Of a stretch of 64,000 bases of DNA, positions 1 to 9,089 are shown in pieces (the stretch's first letter is position 1; every line of letters starts with the position of its first letter). Source of the stretch: Psychrobacillus antarcticus. GTDB taxonomy: Bacteria; Bacillota; Bacilli; Bacillales_A; Planococcaceae. Below the pieces are notes generated by a model. The model saw nothing but the letters and a program-made list of their open reading frames with translations, was not told where the DNA came from and did no database searches. The position numbers and the translations under genes were made by a program. The stretch spans positions 1-64,000 of the forward strand of contig NZ_JAIZDB010000016.1 of assembly GCF_029533155.1 (NCBI RefSeq). Reading direction: 5' to 3'.

Positions 1-34
1 GCTGTTGATGTTCGTTAAAAAGTATTTTACTCAT
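1..34 (-). CDS. Transposase N-terminus (partial, runs off the window)
   Basis: The minus strand starts ATG at 34 and reads MSKILFNEHQQ up to the window edge. The start is preceded by a purine-rich GGGAGAA ribosome binding site. This N-terminus resembles the helix-turn-helix first ORF of IS3-type transposases in Bacillales. Only 11 codons are visible, so the call is tentative and leans on the adjacent IS-like end. Confidence 0.5.
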   Translation of the reverse strand, partial: MSKILFNEHQQ

Positions 35-143
35 AATGTTTTCTCCCGTTCAAAGTTTGTAAATTTTAGTATAACGGGGTTTTGAAAAAGAAAAAACCCT
101 GAATAGCTACACTTTTTATAAAGTGTCTACTATTCGGGGTTCA
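1..143 (-). mobile_element. End of an IS3-like insertion sequence
   Basis: The outer end reads inward on the minus strand as TGAACCCCGAATAGTAGACA, beginning at 143, which resembles the TG-starting terminal repeats of IS3/IS150-type elements. Between this end and the transposase start lies a long hairpin (about 92-140, arms ACCCTGAATAG and CTATTCGGGGT). Only the first 143 bases are in the window, so the far end, family and target duplication cannot be checked. The family assignment rests on recognition of the end sequence and the start of the transposase. Confidence 0.6.
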
Positions 144-154
144 GTTCACTCACA

Positions 155-191
155 AAGATCACTTGGTTTTTAATTCGAGTGATCTTTTTTT
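155..191 (+). terminator. Rho-independent terminator just outside the IS end
   Basis: AGATCACT (156-163) pairs with AGTGATCT (178-185) and is followed by a run of eight T. It would end a plus-strand transcript arriving from the left, perhaps from a gene now separated from its terminator by the insertion element. Confidence 0.7.
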
Positions 192-323
192 TATCCATTT
201 TTGTAATCTCTTTAGGGCTATACCGAAATAGAATATTTAGTATTTCATTACCAATGAATATTCTCTTCAAACTCTGCGCATCCTATTTACTGTGTGAAAA
301 CAAATTAGTTAAGGAGTGGGATT

Positions 324-836
324 ATGGGAATATTAAGTGGAAACCCAAAAGACGAGCCATTACATTATGGTGAGGTGTTCGGCATTTGGACAAATATAGC
401 TACCAACAATGGATTGATAGCTGCTTATCAAACATTTATTAATCACACAGGTGATAAGGAATTAGAAAATATCATCGAAGAATCGATTCAAGGTATGAAG
501 GATGAGAACAAGCAGCTAGAAGTAATACTAAAAATAAATGGTATAGCTCTCCCTCCTGCACCTCCTGAACGCCCGGTTGCCAAATTAGAGGACATTCCTC
601 CTGGTGCAAGATTTAATGATCCAGAAATCAGTGCAGCACTTTCAATGGATGTTGCTGCTGGTTTAGTCGCATGTAGCCAAGCAATGGGAGCGAGCATTAG
701 AGAAGATGTTGCTTTAATGTATAGCCAATTCCATTTGAGCAAAGCCCAATTAGGTGCAAAATTGTTACGATTGAACAAAAGTAAAGGATGGCTCGTTCCT
801 CCACCACTACACTTAAACTCTCCGGATAAAGAATAA
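324..836 (+). CDS. DUF3231 family protein
   Basis: This 170-residue protein matches the DUF3231 pattern found in Bacillales: an all-helical, ferritin-like-looking chain with conserved Pro-rich PPAPPERP (about residues 75-82) and C-terminal GWLVPPP. Known members are often duplicated two-domain proteins; this is a single domain. Some are associated with spores, but the function is not established. The start is supported by AAGGAGTGGGATT directly upstream. It is monocistronic: an IS end lies upstream and a strong bidirectional terminator follows the stop. No membrane segment or signal peptide is visible. Confidence 0.8.
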   Translation: MGILSGNPKDEPLHYGEVFGIWTNIATNNGLIAAYQTFINHTGDKELENIIEESIQGMKDENKQLEVILKINGIALPPAPPERPVAKLEDIPPGARFNDPEISAALSMDVAAGLVACSQAMGASIREDVALMYSQFHLSKAQLGAKLLRLNKSKGWLVPPPLHLNSPDKE

Positions 837-849
837 TTACAATTTAAAC

Positions 850-900
850 AAAAATAGGCAACTACTTGTTCAATTTCAAACAAGAAGTTGCCTATTTTTC
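850..900. terminator. Bidirectional terminator
   Basis: AAAATAGGCAACTACTTGTT and AACAAGAAGTTGCCTATTTT form a long near-perfect hairpin with a short loop, with A-tract on one side and T-tract on the other. It serves the DUF3231 gene and, from the other strand, possibly the chemoreceptor that ends at 1014. Confidence 0.85.
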
Positions 901-1013
901 GCTCCTGTTAATAAAAGGCTCGTTAGTAGAACATAAATGCATGATATAAACCTAGGTATTGAAATAGTCGACCTGAACATGAGTGGGGACCATTTCCCTT
1001 TTACTATTAGATG

Positions 1014-2309
1014 TTACAAATCATTAATCGTATCAATTAATCCATCAGAGGAATGTGCAATGATTTCTATTGCTTGATTTAGTTCATTTAAAATGTTAGA
1101 AATTGTAGTTATTTCCTCATTAGATCGTTCACTCTGCATCTTAATTCCTGACATAGCTTCTACAATATCATCAAAAGAATTAGAAACTTGAATATATGTT
1201 TCTGCACCATTATTAATAAGAAGGTGCATTTCTGAAACGGATTGAGTCATGTCTACAATTCCATCATCTGTCTCTTGAATGAGAGAAGTCACATTATCAA
1301 TCGCCTTTTTGGTTTCCTCGGAAAGTTTTCGAACTTCTGATGCAACGACTGCAAAACCTGCACCGTGTTCTCCAGCACGTGCTGCTTCAATTGCAGCGTT
1401 CAGCGCAAGCAGATTTGTTTGATTCGCGATAGATGTTACTAAACCAACAATTTCTCGAATTCTATTAGAGGAAATTTGAAGTTGCTCCATTTTTTTCTGC
1501 AACATTCCAATACTTTCATGTATTAATTGCATTTGCTTAGTTTGTTTACCTAGTAGAAGTTGCCCTTCTATAGATTTCTCCTCTGAATGTGTAACAAATG
1601 AGAGACTTTTTTTAGTAAACTTTTCTATCGTTTTTGCTTGGAAAGCTAACTGTTCAACAGATGCACTCGTTTCCTCACTAACAGTAGCAAGTTCTTGAGC
1701 TGTATCGTGTACTCCTTGTTTAACCGAATCTTGCAGTGCTTTTACTTCTAACCGCAGTCTCGTATTTTCTAATTCATATGCTTCTAATACTAATTGTTGT
1801 TCTAAATTCAGTATTTTATTGATCGCATTTAAGGCATTAATTCGATCCTCTGTGGATATCGATAATTCATGAACAAATTGAGAAAATTCATAGTGTAATG
1901 TTTCAAAAGCACCCATATACCATTTCGGTTCTAGACCAATTCTGACATGTACTTGAGCAATTATTTTTCTTTGAGATAAATAGTTAGAGTCAATTACTCC
2001 AGCGAACATTTGATTCAAATGGCGATACAATGTTTTTTTCAGTCGTTCGACACTGCTGTTATCTGTAATAATCTTCATTAATTTAGGCTCGGCCTCTAAG
2101 GATTTATAGAAACGTACTACCGTACTATTTAATATTTTTTCAATGTAAGGTTGTAGATGTAGAAGAATAGAAAGGTCTTTATTAGTTAAGTGAATTAGCG
2201 CAATTTGTTTTTGTACTTCGGGCTCATTTGAGATATCCAATGTTACAGGAAGCATTTCTTTAAAATCAATCGTGCATGTTGAATCCTTTTTGTTAAAAAA
2301 TAACGACAT
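1014..2309 (-). CDS. hemAT: HemAT-like globin-coupled methyl-accepting chemotaxis protein
   Basis: A soluble 431-residue haem aerotaxis transducer. Residues about 25-180 form a globin-coupled sensor domain with a proximal histidine candidate at His121 ([13 protein letters not shown]) and a tyrosine in VRFYKSL at the distal pocket position seen in Bacillus HemAT. Residues about 190-430 are an MCP signalling coiled coil with the conserved hairpin-tip signature ([19 protein letters not shown]). No transmembrane segment is present, as expected for HemAT. It should bind O2 and signal through CheA/CheW. The ATG abuts the TAA of an upstream EAL remnant, whose end carries the ribosome binding site (AAAGGGG), so the two were probably translationally coupled. 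Confidence 0.92.
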   Translation of the reverse strand: MSLFFNKKDSTCTIDFKEMLPVTLDISNEPEVQKQIALIHLTNKDLSILLHLQPYIEKILNSTVVRFYKSLEAEPKLMKIITDNSSVERLKKTLYRHLNQMFAGVIDSNYLSQRKIIAQVHVRIGLEPKWYMGAFETLHYEFSQFVHELSISTEDRINALNAINKILNLEQQLVLEAYELENTRLRLEVKALQDSVKQGVHDTAQELATVSEETSASVEQLAFQAKTIEKFTKKSLSFVTHSEEKSIEGQLLLGKQTKQMQLIHESIGMLQKKMEQLQISSNRIREIVGLVTSIANQTNLLALNAAIEAARAGEHGAGFAVVASEVRKLSEETKKAIDNVTSLIQETDDGIVDMTQSVSEMHLLINNGAETYIQVSNSFDDIVEAMSGIKMQSERSNEEITTISNILNELNQAIEIIAHSSDGLIDTINDL

Positions 2310-3251
2310 TTAAATTTCCCCTTTTTGATAGTAGCTAAGTGGCTGAGGTTTTCCAAGTAAATATCCTTGAAATCCATCACAGCCTTCGTCTATTAAATAA
2401 TTTAGTTGTGCTTTCTCTTCAATTCCTTCTTCAAATATTGTAAACCCTAGTTCATGTGCTAAATGTATGGTTCCGTTAATAATAGCTTTACTTGTTTCGG
2501 ATATTAAGGCATCTTTCACAAAGCTTTGATCAATCTTTATGCAATTAATCGGAAAGCCTTTTAAATACTTTAAACTAGAGAAGCCAGTGCCAAAATCATC
2601 TAATTCTACTTCCATCCCAAGATCTCGTAATTGACGAATAACAGACACTACATAATCTATGCGTGTAGTTTAAACCCCTTCTGTAATTTCAATTTTTATA
2701 TAACTTGGATCTTTCTCGTAGTCATTATATAGTTGTTTAATCCTTGAAATGAGAATCTTATCAAAAAACTGTTTTAAGGACAATTTAAATGCAACTTTTA
2801 CTTTTTTCCCAATAGCTTATTGTAATTTGGGTAGATCTTGTAATACAAGCTCAAATAATAAATAACCTAACGGAATGATTAACCCTGTTCGTTCAGCTAA
2901 TGGGATAAATTCTCGGGAGATACTGACCCTAAAATAGGATCATTCCATTTCACAAACGATTCAAAACTAGTACACTTCATCTCAGTATTACACTGAGGTT
3001 GGTAGTGCTGTTATTCCTGTAGAAATTGTTGTCCACACATCTAGAAAAAAAGAATTTTCACGGAAATTTGAATTGATGATTTTATGTATTTTACCTATTA
3101 ACTCTATAGAGCTGTATTGAGATATCTCACAAAACCTATCGTTTACAAATGTAATTTTACCAAATATATCTGTAACAGCTAATAAAATAGTGGAGTTTAG
3201 GGCAGCTTGTATATCATTTAATTTTATTAAATCCTATTGAATCATTTGCTT
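2310..3251 (-). pseudogene. Decayed PAS-EAL (c-di-GMP phosphodiesterase-type) gene
   Basis: The 3' third (2310-2648) is an open EAL C-terminal half with DDFGTGFSSLKYLK, a KIDQSFV segment and GCDGFQGYLLGKP. Upstream on the same strand, 2650-2990 still encodes the EAL N-terminal part (WNDPILGSVSP, then IPLAERTGLIIPLGYLLFEL) but broken by stops and frameshifts. 2990-3240 encodes a PAS domain (VTDIFGKITFVNDRFCEISQ). PAS runs almost directly into EAL, so the GGDEF domain common in such proteins is missing. The 112-residue open remnant could still be translated and sits immediately before hemAT, but it lacks the catalytic EAL motif region. Confidence 0.85.
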
Positions 3252-3800
3252 TCGCTCCTAACACGAATCCCTACAAAAGAAATTATTTAATATTTAATAT
3301 AATTTTAATATAATTTATAGTACCATATCTAACCGTTTTTTCTTCGTTTAAGAAGAATTTAATATTCCTTCCAATAAACAGATGAAATAAGTGTTAAATT
3401 CTTAGCACTCTAACCACCAATTAACGAAAAGTGAAACATGATATTTTCAATAACAGCGGTTGCAGAAATAATACTTCAATATTTAGAGTTTGCTGGGTAC
3501 TGTTTTTTGTTTTCAAAATGTGTTTGTGGACGATAAGAATAAAAGTAGTAAATGGGGTTTAATACAATAAATCGAGTAGAGGGAAAATAATTTAACTATT
3601 TTCGCCCCTCTCACACCACCGTACGTGAGTGGATAGTCTACACTTAGTTGGACAATCAAATTAAGGCAAGTAGAATAATACACAATAAGTGATTTTTAGT
3701 TTAAGAAGGATATCAAAATGAGCTTGGACATTTCCCAGCTCATTTTTTTATGTGCATTTTTAAATCAATCTTTATCTTTAACATAGCCAATAATTTATGT
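3252..3800. other. Non-coding gap with a group II intron trace
   Basis: No convincing gene is seen. Near 3570-3640 the minus strand carries CGTACGGTGGTGTGAGAGG and a CTACTCGAT end, resembling the 3' half of domain V plus the end of a group IIC-like intron, but nothing of the rest. The region 3254-3560 is AT-rich and featureless. A hairpin terminator lies at 3716-3752. Confidence 0.5.
3716..3754. terminator. Terminator after the Bce-type operon
   Basis: AAAATGAGCT and AGCTCATTTT form a hairpin about 50 bp beyond the kinase stop codon on the minus strand. The longer T-run (TTTTTTT) is on the plus strand, so it may work in both directions. Confidence 0.65.
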
Positions 3801-4832
3801 CTATAAATCATCAATTTTCGGGAACAGAAATTGAATTATAAATTCCTCCCCATACTTAGACTCAACTTCAATTCCAATCTGCAATTCATCGCATAATTTC
3901 TTTACAAGATACAGTCCTATTCCAGTAGACTGTTTTCTGTTAGGATTATCTCCTGTAAATCCTTTATCAAAAATGAAAGGAAGATCAGAGCTAAGCATCC
4001 CGATACCATTATCAGTTATCCTTAAATAATAACGGTTTTTTACGCTATCAAAACCAGTCTTTAACCAGATAAAGCTATCAATTTTTTCATTAGAGTATTT
4101 AACTGCATTAACAAGTATTTGCGTGAAAATAAACTGGAACGCATTTACATCTGACACTATTGGCGCATCTTTCATCTGGGAAATAACTTTAACTTCTCTT
4201 TCTTCCAGTAATGACTGAAGTTCCATCAAGACATCTTCACAACAGAGATTGAGTGAGACTCTCTCTAGTTTATAATCAACATGCGCTGCCTGTAATCTTG
4301 CATAAAATAGTATCCGTTCAACATTATCATTGATATTAATTCTTGCATGCTCAAGTCTTTGATACACTAATTCTGACATTTCTTCTTTGCGATTTTGTAA
4401 AACAAAGGTTAATAAAGAAATAGGTGTCTTTATCTCATGTACCCAACTTTCAATAAATTCTTCATAATCAAGTGACAGTAATTTAACCTCATCTAACTGG
4501 TCATTTAGAATCCGCAATTTATTTGCTAGATAATTCACCTTTTCTGTATGTATTTCACCAATAGATTCTATCAATACACATTCCTGCTCCAGGGATGGTT
4601 CTCTAAGAAAATTATAAAATACTTTGTCTTTCTTCATCTGACTTTTCCTAACAAGTAACATACCCAAGACAATACTAGCAGCAGAAAAAATAATCATCAT
4701 ACCAACTAAAAGCTCGAATGTTTCAGGATACGCTACCCAAGCCAGAAAAATAAAAAAAGCACTATTTATACAAAAAAGTAATATCCAAGCCCGTGATAGC
4801 TTTAGCATAGTTAGCCATTCCCTTGGCTTCAC
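3801..4832 (-). CDS. BceS-type sensor histidine kinase
   Basis: This 343-residue kinase has two closely spaced N-terminal membrane helices (about residues 15-33 and 38-60) with almost no extracellular loop, the hallmark of intramembrane-sensing BceS-type kinases that read the state of a partner ABC transporter. The H-box is SWVHEIKTPIS (about residue 130), and the ATPase domain has N- and G-boxes (VNAVKYSN, DNGIGM, STGIGLYLVKKL). The start is a GTG (4832) nine bases after AGGAGG and overlaps the regulator's stop by 4 bases. It should phosphorylate the adjacent response regulator in response to antimicrobial peptides. Confidence 0.92.
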   Translation of the reverse strand: MKPREWLTMLKLSRAWILLFCINSAFFIFLAWVAYPETFELLVGMMIIFSAASIVLGMLLVRKSQMKKDKVFYNFLREPSLEQECVLIESIGEIHTEKVNYLANKLRILNDQLDEVKLLSLDYEEFIESWVHEIKTPISLLTFVLQNRKEEMSELVYQRLEHARININDNVERILFYARLQAAHVDYKLERVSLNLCCEDVLMELQSLLEEREVKVISQMKDAPIVSDVNAFQFIFTQILVNAVKYSNEKIDSFIWLKTGFDSVKNRYYLRITDNGIGMLSSDLPFIFDKGFTGDNPNRKQSTGIGLYLVKKLCDELQIGIEVESKYGEEFIIQFLFPKIDDL

Positions 4833-5506
4833 TGGTAGGAACCTCCTATTAATTGGTAACCAATTCCTCTGACAGTCTTGATTCGATTTGACAATCCAAC
4901 TTCATCAAGCGTCTTACGTAATCTAGTCATATTCACTTGCAATATGTTCTCATCCACATATTCGCTACTTCCCCATAACTGATTAAATAACTCTTCTTTT
5001 TTCACCACTGAAGGTACAGCTTTTACCAATGACTTCATAATCATTCCTTCATTCTCTGATAATGAAATAGAATTCTTGCCAACATACAATACATTTGCCT
5101 TCTCATCTAGCTGAAAATCACCAGCATCTAAAAGAATATGCATATTTGCATATAGGTGCTGCAATTTTTGAATTCTAGCAATTAGCCGTTTCGGATGACA
5201 GGGTTTCGTTAAATAATCATCTGCCCCTAATTCCAATGCATGTAGCTCATCACGAAGTTGATTGCGTGAGGTTAGAACTAAAATGGGACCTATTCCTCTA
5301 GCCTTTAAGTATCGGCAAATTTGGAATCCAGATAGGTTTGGTAAATTTAAATCTAATATAATTAGCGATGGAGAAGCTGAAATAATATCTTCCAATGGCG
5401 AATCAAAAGAAGAGATACTCTCTACAGAATATCCCTCTTTTTCTAAAATACTTTCTAACTCTTCACGTAGGTAAACGTCGTCCTCAACAATGACGATCTT
5501 TGCCAT
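4829..5506 (-). CDS. BceR-type response regulator (OmpR family)
   Basis: 225 residues: a receiver domain with the acidic pocket EDD near the N-terminus, phospho-acceptor Asp in LIILDLNLP, and Lys in DDYLTKP, followed by a winged-helix domain ending RIKTVRGIGYQL. The ATG at 5506 follows GGAGTGAAATC; a longer in-frame reading exists but lacks a ribosome binding site. The permease stop (5517) lies inside the leader. The likely target is the inverted repeat upstream of the ATPase gene. The order ATPase-permease-regulator-kinase, all on one transcript, differs from the regulator-first order of Bacillus subtilis bceRSAB. Confidence 0.92.
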   Translation of the reverse strand: MAKIVIVEDDVYLREELESILEKEGYSVESISSFDSPLEDIISASPSLIILDLNLPNLSGFQICRYLKARGIGPILVLTSRNQLRDELHALELGADDYLTKPCHPKRLIARIQKLQHLYANMHILLDAGDFQLDEKANVLYVGKNSISLSENEGMIMKSLVKAVPSVVKKEELFNQLWGSSEYVDENILQVNMTRLRKTLDEVGLSNRIKTVRGIGYQLIGGSYQ

Positions 5507-5516
5507 GATTTCACTC

Positions 5517-7577
5517 CTACTCAATCTCTTTAAATTTCTTTATTTCTTCATCACTCTTTCGTTGAATCATCCATATATAACAAAGTTCAAAAACGATAAA
5601 CACAATAAGAATAATTGCTACCACCATACTATTTTCTATGCTCAGTGTCGTGGAAGGGAATGCAGTCAACAAGGACCAAATACCAAAAACACTGCTGACT
5701 AATGATACCGAAATAACTAAACCAAAGTATAACCAAATTTGTTTCCTTGCTGATGAACAGAGTGATTCAATACTTGCTCCTAGCATAGCTACTGTACTAT
5801 ATCTATGTCTCGTACTTCGTTGTTGCATAAGAAAGTTTATGCCCAATACCGTATTTGCAATAATAAGAAACATAATACCTAGATAAAATGTCGTATAGCT
5901 TCCTGCCACTGTATAAAACAACTGTCTTCCCATGCTAGAAAGATAACTTTCAAAGTCTAAACCGAATGTATTCATCAACTGTTCTACTTCATACATCGCC
6001 TGCATTAAGCCTTTTTCCTCAATAAATTCAGCATTTAGGGTCATATTCCATAGCCATGGATCTTGAGACCTTCCAATGAAGCTGTCATAAATAGCATCAG
6101 GTACTATCAATGCATATGAGAGAGTAATCGCTCTATCTGCAACGACATTGCTTGTATACAGTGTCGACATTAATTCATATTGTTTCTCTCCTATACCAAT
6201 TGTTGGATTATTCTGCAATGCTGTTCTTAATATATCATAAGAATATGAATATTCTTCATCTGAGTACATTGCAACTTCATCGTCTTCCAATATAATTGGA
6301 GCTTTGTTGATAGATGTTAGTATTGTATTATAACTAGAAAGTGAAATGTAATAAGGACTATCATTCATAGATAAATTCCTTAACAAATTTTCTTTTTCTT
6401 CTGAATTTTCCTCTTTGGAGATGGCTTCTTCTAATCCAGACCAAGTACGTGCAGCTGTATTTTCAGAAGTCTCTGAATCAATAGGCGAAAAATTTCCCAG
6501 TTCCATAACGTTATAACTGTTTACATAGGGCGCCAATTTATCAGAGGTTAGTGCAGAAACAATTTCTTCTTCTGATCCTTTAAACGTAAAGTCGACAGTT
6601 CTACTAGATGTAGCACTATTATTTAAAGCAGTAGAAGTTCCAAAAGCAAAACAAACCATCGCCATTAAAATTAACAGTGATGAAATGGCAAGAGAACCCC
6701 ATTGATGCAAAACATTCTCTTGAAGTTGTCTAGCTGTAAATACAAATAAACCGGTAGAAGAACTGCTTTTACGTTTTACCCATGCTCCAATTAAACTTCC
6801 CAATCCACGAAACAAGATGAAAGTTCCACAGATTCCTATAATCAGTATTAACGCAAATATCCTATAATCAAGACTACGCAAATATAATACTGCCAATCCA
6901 TAAGCTACGCATAGAAAAATTGCCCCAAGGAGTAATACTGCTCCACTCAGTATACCAACCATGCTCCACACAGGTGAAAGTACTCGTTGAGATTTTTCCT
7001 TTTGATCTTTTAGTAAATCTATTGGTTCCTTCCCGCTCATTCTAAAGCTAAGAATAAACACAGCCAATAATTGGACGACAATAAAACCAAATACCGTTAA
7101 TCCTAGCCCAACCCAGGAGATGCGAAACTCGTGACCAATAATCCCCATACCAATAAGCCTTGAAGTTGCCAAGCTAATTAGCTCTGTTAAAAATAACGAA
7201 ATGGGAACACCAATGCATAGAGCAACTAAACCATTCCACAATGTTTCACCCATAATCATGACGAACAGCTTGCTTTGCTTCATTCCCATCATTAAATACA
7301 TGCCAAATTCATGACTACGTTGTTGTAGTTGGTATCTATTTGCAAAATAAACTAAGAAAAATACGAAGAACAGGGAGACCGCATAAAGTATCGGAATCAT
7401 TAACAATAGCCTCTCTACCGCATCACTTTCAACGGTTTTGAGATATACGATAATATCTTGCTCACCAAGTGACAGGATGACATAAAAAGCTACAATAGAA
7501 ATGACGAGTGAGGCAAAGTAAACCCCATTTTCTTTTCGAACTTTACGACTATTCCGCTTAATAAAATCAAAGAACAT
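5517..7577 (-). CDS. BceB-type ABC transporter permease (FtsX/MacB fold)
   Basis: About 686 residues with ten predicted membrane helices and a large extracellular domain of roughly 200 residues between helices 7 and 8 (about residues 300-520), as in BceB/VraG permeases that sense and detoxify bacitracin, lantibiotics and other cell-wall peptides. The start chosen is the ATG at 7577 after GGGGGGAGCAGCA; it overlaps the ATPase stop by 11 bases, implying coupled translation. The substrate cannot be read from the sequence. Confidence 0.9.
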   Translation of the reverse strand: MFFDFIKRNSRKVRKENGVYFASLVISIVAFYVILSLGEQDIIVYLKTVESDAVERLLLMIPILYAVSLFFVFFLVYFANRYQLQQRSHEFGMYLMMGMKQSKLFVMIMGETLWNGLVALCIGVPISLFLTELISLATSRLIGMGIIGHEFRISWVGLGLTVFGFIVVQLLAVFILSFRMSGKEPIDLLKDQKEKSQRVLSPVWSMVGILSGAVLLLGAIFLCVAYGLAVLYLRSLDYRIFALILIIGICGTFILFRGLGSLIGAWVKRKSSSSTGLFVFTARQLQENVLHQWGSLAISSLLILMAMVCFAFGTSTALNNSATSSRTVDFTFKGSEEEIVSALTSDKLAPYVNSYNVMELGNFSPIDSETSENTAARTWSGLEEAISKEENSEEKENLLRNLSMNDSPYYISLSSYNTILTSINKAPIILEDDEVAMYSDEEYSYSYDILRTALQNNPTIGIGEKQYELMSTLYTSNVVADRAITLSYALIVPDAIYDSFIGRSQDPWLWNMTLNAEFIEEKGLMQAMYEVEQLMNTFGLDFESYLSSMGRQLFYTVAGSYTTFYLGIMFLIIANTVLGINFLMQQRSTRHRYSTVAMLGASIESLCSSARKQIWLYFGLVISVSLVSSVFGIWSLLTAFPSTTLSIENSMVVAIILIVFIVFELCYIWMIQRKSDEEIKKFKEIE

Positions 7578-8349
7578 TGCTGCTCCCCCCACCCAACTGC
7601 GCCAAAACCGTCAGGATTCGCTCATAAAAAGCATTTTGGGTTTCTCCAGGCACTTTCTTTCGAAGCTCATGAAAAATCACACCATCTTGGATAAATAAAA
7701 TTCTAGAACAATAGCTAGCTGCATTTGCATCATGCGTAACCATCAAAATTGTGGACCCTTCTTCCTGATTGTTAGCATATAATTTATCCATCAAGGTTTT
7801 TGCATTTTTTGTATCCAAGGCGCCCGTTGGTTCGTCTGCTAATACAATGCTTGGATTTGAAATCAATGCCCTTGCTGCAGCAACTCTCTGCTTCTGACCT
7901 CCTGACATTTGAGACGGAAATTTATTCAACACACTCTCAATATCAAATTGTTTCACTAATTTTTGAAGTTGTTCCTCTTGCTCTTCAGGATTTACTCCAT
8001 GTATTGACAACGGTAAAATAATATTCTCTCTAGCAGTCAAGTTATCAATCAATTCAAACTCTTGAAATAAGTACCCTATCTTACTTCCTCTGTATTTCGC
8101 TAATTGCGATCCTCTAAATGAAGATATATTCTTACCCTCCAACAAGATTTGTCCTGCTGTTGGTTTTAGCATAGTTGCAACGGAATTAAGCAATGTTGTC
8201 TTGCCCGAGCCACTTGCTCCCATAATTCCAAGAAACTCTCCTGGAAGAACATCAAAGGAAACACCCTTTAACGCAACAGTTTCACTTTGTCCCTCACCAA
8301 ATGTCTTATAAACTGCCTTAACTTGAAGTAGTTTATCTGAAATATTCAT
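7567..8349 (-). CDS. BceA-type ABC transporter ATPase
   Basis: 260 residues with Walker A (GASGSGKTTLLN), Q-loop (FQEFELI), signature (SGGQKQRVAAARAL) and Walker B (IVLADEPTGALD), a typical LolD/BceA subfamily ATPase. The ATG at 8349 follows GGGAGGAAATTAT. It is the first gene of the four-gene peptide-resistance operon and is preceded by an inverted repeat likely bound by the operon's own regulator. Confidence 0.93.
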   Translation of the reverse strand: MNISDKLLQVKAVYKTFGEGQSETVALKGVSFDVLPGEFLGIMGASGSGKTTLLNSVATMLKPTAGQILLEGKNISSFRGSQLAKYRGSKIGYLFQEFELIDNLTARENIILPLSIHGVNPEEQEEQLQKLVKQFDIESVLNKFPSQMSGGQKQRVAAARALISNPSIVLADEPTGALDTKNAKTLMDKLYANNQEEGSTILMVTHDANAASYCSRILFIQDGVIFHELRKKVPGETQNAFYERILTVLAQLGGGSSNVL

Positions 8350-8412
8350 ATAATTTCCTCCCATGTATCTTCTCTATAGTAATACCATACAATAAATAAA
8401 TATTAATTAACT

Positions 8413-8429
8413 CTTACAGTTGTTGTAAG
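8413..8429. promoter_or_regulatory. Inverted-repeat operator of the Bce-type operon
   Basis: CTTACA-GTTGT-TGTAAG is a perfect 6-bp inverted repeat about 65 bp upstream of the ATPase start. It resembles the TNACA-spacer-TGTAA sites bound by BceR-like regulators, though the spacer here is 5 rather than 4 bases. A plausible -10 (TACTAT on the minus strand, near 8380) lies downstream. Confidence 0.6.
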
Positions 8430-9089
8430 GTTAGAAGTTAGAGGAATTGAAACCACAATTTATTATCGAGATTAAAAAAGTACCAAGTCAAAAATAATTG
8501 ACTTGGTACTCATATTATCAAAAAATCGCATTTCCTTCTTCAACTCAAAAGTTGCATTAGTTAAGTGGACACTTCACACTATATAGAAAAATGTATTTGA
8601 TATAATGTCCTATAAAAGATTTTTTGAATTGATAGTCCTGTCTCTCTAACAACGTTACTTACTATTATTATGCAGTTTAAATGACTCTTCAAAGACACCC
8701 ATTTAACATTCACATTTACAACTTCATCTTCACCAACTTTTCGGCACACCTTTTTAAGCATCTGATGAAGAGAATGTTACTGTTGATGGGCCTTCCGTAA
8801 ACTCTTCAATGGTTTTACCACTACTACTAATAGTTTCGTAAGAGGAATCAATTTTTTGTGACGATGACAACTCTTAAATTAATCAGTACCATTTCAAATA
8901 ATACCTTCTTCTACTAATCCACAGAACTAGTAATATAATCTCTACTCCCCATAAGATTGTGTTCCCCTGATCCTCAAAGAAAACACCTCCACATTGAATT
9001 TAGAGTATTAGATACCCGTTTTTCAACGAAAGGTGTTTTATTTTATCTTATTTTTATCGGGAGCTGTGTCCAAATACTTAATAAATATA
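8430..9089. other. Gene-poor gap with decayed sequence
   Basis: No gene is supported. A strong hairpin at 8479-8510 (AGTACCAAGTCA pairing with TGACTTGGTACT) has its T-run on the minus strand, so it probably terminated a minus-strand gene that has since decayed. Minus-strand fragments at about 8579-8900 are open in short stretches but shift frame and match nothing I recognise. AAAACACCT (8980-8988) pairs with AGGTGTTTT (9031-9039) across a 42-base loop and is followed by T-rich sequence on the plus strand. Confidence 0.5.
8477..8512 (-). terminator. Terminator of a decayed minus-strand gene
   Basis: A 12-bp perfect stem with an AAAATAAT-type loop is followed on the minus strand by TTTTTT. Nothing intact lies directly upstream on that strand. 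Confidence 0.7.

Noticed and set aside
179-373. 64-codon plus-strand ORF before the DUF3231 gene
   Set aside because: It overlaps a terminator T-run and the start of the real gene in another frame.
488-883. 131-codon minus-strand ORF opposite the DUF3231 gene
   Set aside because: It runs antisense through a clearly coding gene and its terminator, with no ribosome binding site.
8579-8761. 60-codon minus-strand ORF
   Set aside because: No recognisable family, no ribosome binding site, and neighbouring sequence is frame-shifted debris.
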